Positions 23,421 to 29,363 of a stretch of 29,363 bases of DNA are shown piece by piece. Origin of the DNA: Bacteroidales bacterium UBA5537 (GTDB lineage Bacteria; Bacteroidota; Bacteroidia; Bacteroidales; Lentimicrobiaceae); contig DINP01000056.1 in NCBI GenBank assembly GCA_002426025.1, forward strand, positions 20,579 to 49,941, read 5' to 3'. The translations under genes and the position numbers were made by a program. Each line of letters starts with the position of its first letter. Position 1 is the stretch's first letter. The notes under the pieces are model-generated. The model saw only the letters and a program-made list of their open reading frames with translations, ran no database searches and was not told the DNA's origin.

Positions 23421-24068
23421 ATGAAACTTGATAAAATTTTTCATTTTCTGCTTCCGAAGGATCGCAAGTTTTTCCCACTCTTCTCAGAAGCATCAGCCAA
23501 TCTGGTTAACTGCAGTATTGAGTTTCAGGAGCTGTTAAATTGTCACGACGAGGAAAAGCGGTCAGAACATGTCAAAAATGTAAAAAAATATGAGAAAATA
23601 GGCGATAGAATAACTGTTACAATTTATGATGAGCTGAACTCTACCTTTATTACCCCATTCGATAGAGAAGACATTCAGAAACTGGCAAATCGCATCGACA
23701 ATGTGGTTGATTTGGTAAATACCTCTGCAAAGCGGATTCAATTGTATAAGCTTATCGAAATTCCCCCCGTGTTTTATAAAATGTCAGCTTTGCTGATTGA
23801 AGCTTCAAAAGAGATTGATGCAGTTGTTCAGGGACTGAACAAGATACACGACATTGCCAACTACAAGGAGCATTGTATCCGCATCAGTGAGCTGGAAAAT
23901 GAATCAGATGCTCTTAACTTCTCTTATTTGTCTGAGATATTTGACCAGGAGACCAATGCCATCAGCCTGATTAAAAAGCGCGATGTGCTGAATTCGCTGG
24001 AAAAGGCCATGGATTGTTGCGAAGATGTTGCAGATGTTTTAAACACAATTCTGGTTAAATACGCCTAA
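23421..24068 (+). CDS. DUF47/PhoU-like regulator of the adjacent PiT permease
   Basis: A 215-residue all-helical protein with the DUF47 (PhoU-related) pattern: FPLFSEASANLVNCSIEFQELL, then EKIGDRITVTIYDELNSTFITPFDREDIQKLANRIDNVVDLV. Conserved acidic residues in DREDI and ENESDAL could bind metal as in PhoU. Such proteins sit next to PiT permeases and are thought to control their activity. The gene ends 10 bp before the permease ATG, so the two are cotranscribed and probably work as a pair. The operon has a putative Pho box upstream. Confidence 0.93.
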   Translation: MKLDKIFHFLLPKDRKFFPLFSEASANLVNCSIEFQELLNCHDEEKRSEHVKNVKKYEKIGDRITVTIYDELNSTFITPFDREDIQKLANRIDNVVDLVNTSAKRIQLYKLIEIPPVFYKMSALLIEASKEIDAVVQGLNKIHDIANYKEHCIRISELENESDALNFSYLSEIFDQETNAISLIKKRDVLNSLEKAMDCCEDVADVLNTILVKYA

Positions 24069-24078
24069 TCGCCATCCA

Positions 24079-25122
24079 ATGGATATAAATTTCGTCCTCC
24101 TGATTGTTATCATTGTGCTGGCATTTGGTTTCGACCTGATAAACGGGTTTCACGATGCTGCAAATTCTATAGCAACAGTCGTTTCAACCAAGGTGCTTTC
24201 GCCATTTCAGGCGGTATTGTGGGCTGCATTTTTCAACTTTGTAGCCTATCTCGTTTTTCAACTCAACGTTGCCGATACAATTGCCAAAACTGTTGATACC
24301 AGTGCCATCACCTTAAATGTGATACTGGCCGGCCTTCTGGCATCCATTGTGTGGAACCTCCTAACCTGGTATCTGGGTATTCCATCCAGTTCATCACATA
24401 CGCTAGTTGGCGGATTTGCCGGAGCTGCTATTGCCCACACCGGTGGGATTGATGTAGTTCATGCTGGCAAAGTACTTAAGATTGTATCTTTTATCTTTCT
24501 GGCCCCATTTCTGGGGATGGTGATGTCTTACTTTTTGTCTGTAATAATTCTCCATCTGACAAAACATGGGAATCCGGCCAGGCTGAACAAGTGGTTTAAG
24601 AAACTTCAGTTGCTTTCATCGGCATTGTTCAGCCTGGGGCATGGCGGAAACGATGCCCAGAAAGTGATGGGAATTATCGCTGCAGCCCTGCTGGTTTATT
24701 TCAATGGAGTGGATCCGGCTCTGATTCCCGATTGGGCGCATATTGAAATGCAGAATGGCAAAATTCACGATATTCCGCATTGGATCATACTGGGTTGCTA
24801 CACTGCTATTAGTCTTGGCACCCTGATGGGTGGCTGGCGGATTGTAAAAACCATGGGGACGAAAATCACAAAAATAACTCCGTTTGAAGGAGTTGCTGCA
24901 GAAGGTGCAGGAGCCATGCTTTTGTTTGGCACCGAAGCATTTGGAATTCCTGTCAGCACCACGCATACTATTACCGGGGCTATTATGGGCGTTGGCTTAA
25001 CCAAGCGCATTAGTGCCGTTCGCTGGGGCATTACCATCAACCTGCTGTGGGCCTGGATTCTTACCATCCCTGTTTCTATGGTGCTCGCCGCGATAATCTA
25101 TTACCTCGTAAGCCTGTTTTAA
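24079..25122 (+). CDS. inorganic phosphate transporter, PiT family
   Basis: A 347-residue permease with about ten transmembrane segments, a usual length for bacterial PiT proteins. The N-terminal signature is GFHDAANSIATVVSTKVLSP (about residues 23-42), and the second inverted-repeat signature is LGHGGNDAQKVMGIIAAAL at about 187-205. GIPSSSSHTLVGGFAGAAIA and the symmetrical FGIPVSTTHTITGAIMGVG are also present. It couples phosphate, probably as a metal-phosphate complex, to a cation gradient. It is distinct from the PiT-PhoU fusion at 19056-21326 and gets its PhoU-like partner in trans from the preceding gene. Confidence 0.95.
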   Translation: MDINFVLLIVIIVLAFGFDLINGFHDAANSIATVVSTKVLSPFQAVLWAAFFNFVAYLVFQLNVADTIAKTVDTSAITLNVILAGLLASIVWNLLTWYLGIPSSSSHTLVGGFAGAAIAHTGGIDVVHAGKVLKIVSFIFLAPFLGMVMSYFLSVIILHLTKHGNPARLNKWFKKLQLLSSALFSLGHGGNDAQKVMGIIAAALLVYFNGVDPALIPDWAHIEMQNGKIHDIPHWIILGCYTAISLGTLMGGWRIVKTMGTKITKITPFEGVAAEGAGAMLLFGTEAFGIPVSTTHTITGAIMGVGLTKRISAVRWGITINLLWAWILTIPVSMVLAAIIYYLVSLF

Positions 25123-25140
25123 AAACCTCCTTTTTATCAA

Positions 25141-25172
25141 TCCGGATTTGTTTAATCTGGCATAAATCCGGA
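25141..25172. repeat. inverted repeat between the PiT and helicase genes
   Basis: TCCGGATTT (25141-25149) and AAATCCGGA (25164-25172) form a perfect 9-bp stem around a 14-base loop. No U-run follows on either strand, so it is a poor terminator. It may be an RNA stabilising or processing structure. Confidence 0.4.
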
Positions 25173-25218
25173 AAATTGTCCAATTTCTGCCTAATGTCTG
25201 CTGCATAGGGAATCATAC

Positions 25219-25226
25219 TACCTTTG
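25219..25226 (+). promoter_or_regulatory. -7 element of the DEAD-box helicase gene promoter
   Basis: TACCTTTG matches TAnnTTTG and lies only 17 bases before the ATG at 25244, so the leader would be about ten bases long. No good -33 TTTG is seen. Confidence 0.45.
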
Positions 25227-25243
25227 CCGGCTAAACAACAAGC

Positions 25244-26548
25244 ATGATTAACACATTTCTCAATCGTCTGGGTATTGATCAATTAAAACCCATGCAGGAA
25301 GCTGCCATAAAAACAATTAAGCCTTCAACCGATACAATTATATTATCTCCGACCGGATCGGGAAAAACCCTGGCATTTTTGCTGCCGGTTCTGGAAATGA
25401 TAGATCCCGGAAACCCCGGAGTTCAGGCGTTGATACTTACCCCTTCGCGGGAGTTGGCTCTTCAGATTGAGCAGGTTTTCAAACAGATGCAAAGTGGTTT
25501 CAAGGTAAATACCTGCTATGGTGGCCATCCGATGAAAACCGAACGCAATAACCTGAAAGAGCCGCCAGCATTGCTGATTGGAACCCCCGGGCGTATAGCC
25601 GATCATTTCAGACGTGGAACCATTGATCCTGATCCTATTGATATATTCATTATGGATGAGTTCGATAAATCGCTTGAACTGGGGTTTCGCAATGAAATGG
25701 AGTTTATTACCCAATGTCTTGGTAAAATTTCGACCCGGGTGCTGACTTCGGCTACAAACATTACCGAAATACCTGACTTCACCGGTATCGTAAAACCAGT
25801 TACGCTTGATTTTGCCGAGCATTCAGAATCGCAGAAGCTTGCGCTTTGCGCTGTAAGGGCCGAAGGGACCGACAAGCTCGAAGCCCTTTTCCGTCTTATC
25901 TGCCATCTCGGCAATGAGGCAAGTCTGATTTTTTGCAACCACCGTGAAACCGTAGAACGTATTAGTGGGCTGTTGTTGGCGAAAGAGGTAATGCACGGCA
26001 TTTATCATGGAGGATTGGAACAGGAGGATCGCGAACTGGCCCTGATCAGGTTTCGCAATGGCACACATCATCTGTTGCTCACGACCGACCTTGCTTCTCG
26101 CGGACTTGATATTCCTGAAATCAAACATGTAATTCATTATCAGTTTCCTACGACAGAAACAGCCTGGATTCACCGAAATGGACGGACAGCAAGAATGCAC
26201 GCCTCCGGCACCGCCTGGCTGGTGATGGCCGAAGAGGATTATTTGCCGGGTTTTATTTCTGAAAAGCCTGTATTTATTGAGGTTCCTGAAGATTGCGTGT
26301 TGCCCGGATTACCCGAATGGGAAACCGTATATATAGGAGCAGGCAAAAAAGATAAAATCAGCAAAGGAGATATTGCCGGTTTCCTTATGCAGAAAGGAAT
26401 GCTGGCTAAAGATGAGCTCGGTAAAATTGAAGTGCTTGATTATGCGTCTTTTGCTGCAGTTAAACGCCAGAAAACGGACAAAGTACTCCGATTGGTTTCA
26501 AATGAGCAGATTAAGAAGAAATCGGTAAAAATAGATGTAGTGCGTTAA
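25244..26548 (+). CDS. DbpA-like DEAD-box RNA helicase with DEFD motif II
   Basis: A 434-residue RNA helicase. Motif I SPTGSGKT is at 35-42, Ia PSRELA at 67-72, Ib TPGR at 114-117, motif II DEFD at 138-141, motif III SAT at 169-171, V TDLASRGLD at 281-289 and VI HRNGRTAR at 310-317. The last about 75 residues (VYIGAGKKDKISKGDIAGFL through GKIEVLDYASFAAV) match the RNA-binding domain of DbpA, which in E. coli binds 23S rRNA hairpin 92. Ribosome assembly is therefore the likely role. Motif II has Phe in place of Ala. The linker is shorter than in most DEAD-box proteins. Confidence 0.9.
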   Translation: MINTFLNRLGIDQLKPMQEAAIKTIKPSTDTIILSPTGSGKTLAFLLPVLEMIDPGNPGVQALILTPSRELALQIEQVFKQMQSGFKVNTCYGGHPMKTERNNLKEPPALLIGTPGRIADHFRRGTIDPDPIDIFIMDEFDKSLELGFRNEMEFITQCLGKISTRVLTSATNITEIPDFTGIVKPVTLDFAEHSESQKLALCAVRAEGTDKLEALFRLICHLGNEASLIFCNHRETVERISGLLLAKEVMHGIYHGGLEQEDRELALIRFRNGTHHLLLTTDLASRGLDIPEIKHVIHYQFPTTETAWIHRNGRTARMHASGTAWLVMAEEDYLPGFISEKPVFIEVPEDCVLPGLPEWETVYIGAGKKDKISKGDIAGFLMQKGMLAKDELGKIEVLDYASFAAVKRQKTDKVLRLVSNEQIKKKSVKIDVVR

Positions 26549-26598
26549 GTCAGTTTACCTTGAACTGATTATCTGAAATCGAAAAGGTTAAGGGTAAA

Positions 26599-27681
26599 TT
26601 AATCCGGTATTTTGTAAACCATCGCATTCACATGCATACCAGCGCCTACCGAAGCAAAAACAAAATGATCGCCCGGGTTAAGTTTATGGTTGTCAACCTT
26701 ATTCTTTACAATTTTGTTGTATAGAATTGGAAGTGTGGCAACAGAATTATTTCCAAGGTATGAGATGGTCATCGGCATCGAAAACTCCGGTCTGGTTTTA
26801 ATTCCATAAAGTTCGTAAAGCCTGTTAATGATAGCATCATCCATTTTCTCGTTGGCCTGATGGATCAGGATGCGCTCAATATGTGAGATTGGTAAACCGC
26901 TTTTGTCAATTGCCATTTTAATGGCAGAAGGAACGGTTTTAAGCGCGTACTCATATAGTTTGCGCCCATTCATTTTCAGATAAAGGTTATCGTTTTCAGC
27001 AGGATTATATGACTTGTCCATCCTGAGTAAAAACGCTTGTTCAAGGGTATCGGTCCTTGTTGCATGGGTCAGTATTCCAACTGGTGTTTCACTTTCAAAG
27101 GCACTTAATACAACCGCTCCAGCTCCATCAGAATAAATCATACTATCGCGGTCGTGTGGGTCGCTTACGCGCGAAAGCGTTTCAGATCCGATAACAAGAA
27201 TGTGTTTTGCATCACCGGAGGTAATATAATAGTTAGCCTGAATCATTGCCTGAAGCCATCCCGGACAACCAAAGGGCAGATCGTAAGCAACCGTAAACGG
27301 GTTGGCAATGCCAAGTTTGAACTTAACCCGTGATGCCAGGGCTGGCACAATATCAACCCGTGTACTGCCTGCTTTTACATCTCCAAAGTTATGAGCAACA
27401 ATAATATAATCGAGCTCCTCTTTATTGATTCCCGAATCAGCTAAGGCTTTTTCTGCAGCAAAAAATGCGATATCGGAATTTACATGCTGATCCTCAACAT
27501 ATCTGCGTTCATCAATACCTGTAATCTGCTGGAATTTAGAGATAATCTCCTCGTTAGGCCTGTTAATTACCTCGCCGGTTGATTCAAAAAAAGTGTTTTT
27601 CAGGAAATCGACATTTTTTATTTGTCTCGATGGTAAGTAACTTCCAGATCCTGAAATGATTGAATATATATTTTTGTGCAT
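26599..27681 (-). CDS. 3-oxoacyl-ACP synthase III (FabH-like) family ketosynthase
   Basis: A 360-residue thiolase-fold ketosynthase. The catalytic triad is intact: Cys139 in PFGCPGWLQAMIQA, His274 in ILIHQANEKMD and Asn311 in YLGNNSVATLP. FabH condenses a short acyl-CoA with malonyl-ACP to start fatty acid synthesis. The protein is longer than E. coli FabH (about 317), with an N-terminal insertion (FFESTGEVINRPNEEI). It may therefore be one of the FabH-like paralogues common in Bacteroidota that use other acyl donors, such as those for flexirubin-type pigments. It stands alone, and a hairpin with a U-run (27702-27742) lies in its leader. Confidence 0.88.
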   Translation of the reverse strand: MHKNIYSIISGSGSYLPSRQIKNVDFLKNTFFESTGEVINRPNEEIISKFQQITGIDERRYVEDQHVNSDIAFFAAEKALADSGINKEELDYIIVAHNFGDVKAGSTRVDIVPALASRVKFKLGIANPFTVAYDLPFGCPGWLQAMIQANYYITSGDAKHILVIGSETLSRVSDPHDRDSMIYSDGAGAVVLSAFESETPVGILTHATRTDTLEQAFLLRMDKSYNPAENDNLYLKMNGRKLYEYALKTVPSAIKMAIDKSGLPISHIERILIHQANEKMDDAIINRLYELYGIKTRPEFSMPMTISYLGNNSVATLPILYNKIVKNKVDNHKLNPGDHFVFASVGAGMHVNAMVYKIPD

Positions 27682-27701
27682 TATGGTTGTTTCGAAGTGA
27701 G

Positions 27702-27742
27702 AAAAAAAATGGTTTATCTATATGGATGAATATAGAAAAACC
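27702..27742 (-). terminator. terminator-like hairpin in the leader of the FabH-like gene
   Basis: On the minus strand GGTTT-T-TCTATAT and ATATAGA-T-AAACC pair over 12 bp with one internal mismatch around a TCATCC loop. One A and eight consecutive T residues follow. The structure ends only 20 bases before the FabH-like ATG. It may terminate transcription from the HD gene, or act as an attenuator on the FabH-like transcript. Confidence 0.55.
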
Positions 27743-27798
27743 TCATTGTCAGTGATTTAAGAAGTAAAAACAATTAAAAAAGTTTTTATTTTATTTTG

Positions 27799-27806
27799 CA
27801 AAGGTA
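27799..27806 (-). promoter_or_regulatory. -7 element upstream of the FabH-like gene
   Basis: TACCTTTG on the minus strand matches TAnnTTTG. It implies a leader of about 110 bases containing the hairpin at 27702-27742. No TTTG is seen at -33. Confidence 0.4.
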
Positions 27807-27859
27807 CTGTAATAATCATTTCCCCTGATTTCTCCGGATAGAAATATGTTGTATCGGTT

Positions 27860-28459
27860 TCAAATCTCTTCGGATAGGTTTAATAAACCCACAAAGTCAT
27901 CAGTTTTCTGTAATTGCGAATGAGTAAAAAGCTGTTTTCCAAACTCAATAAGCGTATGGGTTTCAGGCAACCTTAGAAATGTAGTATCTAAATCATCCTC
28001 ACCCAACCTGATGCGGTCGAGCGCATCGGCATCCTTTAGCAGCGCAACACTTAACCAATCAGCATCTTCCCGCGGTACTTCCCTGCCAATTGAATGCATA
28101 GTTACTGCTTTGCCAATTACAAGGATATCATCGTTGGTTGCTCCATTTTCATGGAAAAGGCTTCGGTAAGCAGGAAGTTTCAAATTGGCAGCATCCGTTC
28201 CATGACGGGTACAGTATCCATCGTGGGAGCGGGCCATGTCGTGTATGTAAGCAGCAAAAAATGAATTCCTCGTTTCTTTAATCTTTCCGGTAATTAGCCC
28301 TAGTTTCAGGGTATGAACCATTACGCGGTAAGTATGCATAATTCCGTGCAGCAGGCTGGGGTGATCAAATTGATCATCTGTTAGCCTGAAATCGCTGAAT
28401 TTTATCTGATACTGCTTGTATAATGGGTTCAAAACAGGTGCTTTCTGAAAAGAGGACAA
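27860..28459 (-). CDS. HD-domain phosphohydrolase family protein
   Basis: A protein of up to 199 residues with the HD superfamily pattern: a first metal His in HGIMHTYRV (His42), AAYIHDMAR (His73-Asp74), a His in VTMHSIGRE (His122) and DADALDRIRLG (Asp145/Asp148). Metal-dependent phosphohydrolase activity is likely, but its substrate is unknown. The start is uncertain. No ATG precedes the HD motifs, and the frame opens with TTG directly after the TAA of the upstream MarC-family gene. A TTG at codon 10 or the ATG at codon 41 are alternatives. ATG 41 would remove the whole N-terminal helix region. It is probably translated from the MarC transcript. Confidence 0.78.
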   Translation of the reverse strand: MSSFQKAPVLNPLYKQYQIKFSDFRLTDDQFDHPSLLHGIMHTYRVMVHTLKLGLITGKIKETRNSFFAAYIHDMARSHDGYCTRHGTDAANLKLPAYRSLFHENGATNDDILVIGKAVTMHSIGREVPREDADWLSVALLKDADALDRIRLGEDDLDTTFLRLPETHTLIEFGKQLFTHSQLQKTDDFVGLLNLSEEI

Positions 28460-29107
28460 TTAAACCGGTGTAATATTTAGGATTGACTGAAGGATAGGCC
28501 TTAATCCTGCAAAGAAAAATTCAACAGCTATAACCATCATAATCAGACCCATAAGCTTTATCATAATTTTATTGCCGGTGTCACCAAGAAGATTTATAAT
28601 CTTTCCGGCACCAAGTAAAACAAACAAGGTAATAAGCAGGGTTATGACAATTGAAAGTATCAGAATTATTTTCAATTGGAAGGTGTGGCTGTCTTCCATC
28701 AAAACAATAGAGTTGGTGATAGCTCCCGGGCCGGCAATCATAGGTATGCCTAAGGGTGTGACCGAAATATCGTCAACATATTTCTTTACCATATCATCGT
28801 CCATTTTTATCCTGCTGATGCGGGCCTGCAGCATATCAAATCCCATGATGAAAAAGATGATGCCGCCGACGATACGGAATCCGTTCACCGAAATTCCAAA
28901 AAATTTAAACAGCAGTTGACCACCGAAGGCAAAAATCATCAGGGTGATAAAAGCTGTCAAAATTGCTTTTAAAGCGGTGCGTTTCCGTTGTTTGTTCGAA
29001 ATATCTGCTGTCATGGTCATAAACACCGGCATCACTCCCAATGGATTGATGATGGTGAAAAACGATGTAAAGTAAAGCAGGGCAATGGTGATCAGTTCAT
29101 GCGACAT
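28460..29107 (-). CDS. MarC family integral membrane protein
   Basis: A 215-residue protein with six transmembrane segments. The two inverted-repeat signatures of MarC are clear: FTIINPLGVMPVFMTMT at about residues 17-33 and VTPLGIPMIAGPGAITN at about 116-132. Despite the name, MarC proteins are not proven antibiotic pumps; some relatives are amino acid exporters. The next gene in the minus direction, the HD hydrolase, begins at the very next base and in the same frame. A hairpin terminator of the upstream gene lies at 29125-29169, and I could not find a promoter in the 28 bases between it and this start. Confidence 0.9.
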   Translation of the reverse strand: MSHELITIALLYFTSFFTIINPLGVMPVFMTMTADISNKQRKRTALKAILTAFITLMIFAFGGQLLFKFFGISVNGFRIVGGIIFFIMGFDMLQARISRIKMDDDMVKKYVDDISVTPLGIPMIAGPGAITNSIVLMEDSHTFQLKIILILSIVITLLITLFVLLGAGKIINLLGDTGNKIMIKLMGLIMMVIAVEFFFAGLRPILQSILNITPV

Positions 29108-29124
29108 TCAACAAATATTTAAAC

Positions 29125-29169
29125 TGTAAAAAGAACTGCCCTGCATTATTGATTGATTTTGCAGGGCAG
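29125..29169 (-). terminator. intrinsic terminator after the cyclodeaminase gene
   Basis: CTGCCCTGCA (29136-29145) and TGCAGGGCAG (29160-29169) form a perfect 10-bp stem around a 14-base loop. On the minus strand the stem is followed by TTCTTTTTAC. It lies nine bases after the stop of the gene at 29178-29363 and separates it from the MarC-family gene. Confidence 0.75.
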
Positions 29170-29177
29170 GTAAAGTA

Positions 29178-29363
29178 TTAATTATTGATTTTGGTATTTA
29201 CAATCTCAAGAATGATCTTTTCCTCTTCGCGGGTTTTGCGTTCTATCTCAGCACCTTCGGCAAGCACTTCAGCAACAAATGCTTTGTCGTTGAGGCCGGA
29301 AGCATTTATTTTAACATTCAGAAATGCGCCCATTACTGCCGAACGAACTGCCAATGCTCCAAC
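29178..29363 (-). CDS. cyclodeaminase/cyclohydrolase family protein (FchA-like), C-terminal end (partial)
   Basis: An open frame enters from the right edge and ends at TAA (29178-29180), giving 61 residues. The peptide VGALAVRSAVMGAFLNVKIN, followed by a helical acidic tail ending IILEIVNTKINN, matches the C-terminal part of the formimidotetrahydrofolate cyclodeaminase fold, also found as the methenyl-THF cyclohydrolase FchA. Such enzymes work in folate one-carbon metabolism or histidine degradation. The start and the remaining domain lie outside the window, so it is unclear whether a formiminotransferase domain is fused to it. It is followed by a strong terminator. Confidence 0.78.
   Translation of the reverse strand, partial: VGALAVRSAVMGAFLNVKINASGLNDKAFVAEVLAEGAEIERKTREEEKIILEIVNTKINN

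Noticed and set aside
1..29363. Mobile elements, defence systems, CRISPR arrays, tRNA or rRNA genes
   Set aside because: I saw no transposase, integrase, direct-repeat array, clover-leaf sequence or rRNA segment. Gene content and base use look uniform, so there is no sign of an accessory island.

Overview
This window comes from a member of the Bacteroidota, probably a free-living, moderately AT-rich lineage; I cannot fix the order. The evidence is a gliding-type ABC cassette (GldF, GldG and a DUF4340 protein), a large Asp-box propeller protein that appears to end in a type IX secretion sorting domain, a TonB-dependent receptor with an N-terminal carboxypeptidase-regulatory-like domain, promoters of the Bacteroidota type (-7 TAnnTTTG, -33 TTTG), and start codons without clear Shine-Dalgarno sequences. 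Almost everything is chromosomal housekeeping or envelope functions. I found no insertion sequence, prophage, CRISPR array, tRNA or rRNA.

Layout. 1-117 is the end of dprA, meeting a PrsW-like membrane protein (109-771) tail to tail. 947-2628 is a cupin-rsgA-dtd operon (translation quality control and ribosome assembly), followed convergently by a TonB-dependent receptor (2661-4985). A DCC-family thiol oxidoreductase (minus) is divergent from an icd-gltA operon (5895-8533; NADP isocitrate dehydrogenase and mitochondrial-type citrate synthase) that ends in a clear intrinsic terminator. A YjbQ protein follows. A long minus-strand series, 14584 down to 9022, carries a SAM hydroxide adenosyltransferase, gldF, gldG, a DUF4340 protein and a WbpP-like UDP-sugar 4-epimerase. 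14744-15963 holds a Dabb protein, an unknown lipoprotein and a small HExxH protein. LapA-like and sortilin-like/T9SS genes diverge from a shared promoter region near 16300.

19056-25122 is a phosphate uptake region with three transporters: a PiT permease with a PhoU-like tail, a NptA-type Na+/Pi cotransporter with a PhoU tail, and a DUF47-PiT pair. Two of its three promoter regions carry an almost identical direct repeat, TTAACA-N5-TTAACATTGG, 30 or 31 bp upstream of a TAnnTTTG element. The third has a canonical TTTG-N19-TAnnTTTG promoter and no repeat. This looks like a Pho box replacing the -33 element, and is the strongest new signal in the window.

The right end has a DbpA-like DEAD-box helicase with a DEFD motif II, a FabH-like ketosynthase whose leader contains a terminator-like hairpin, an HD hydrolase that follows a MarC-family gene in the same frame across a single TAA, and the end of a cyclodeaminase gene cut by the window edge.
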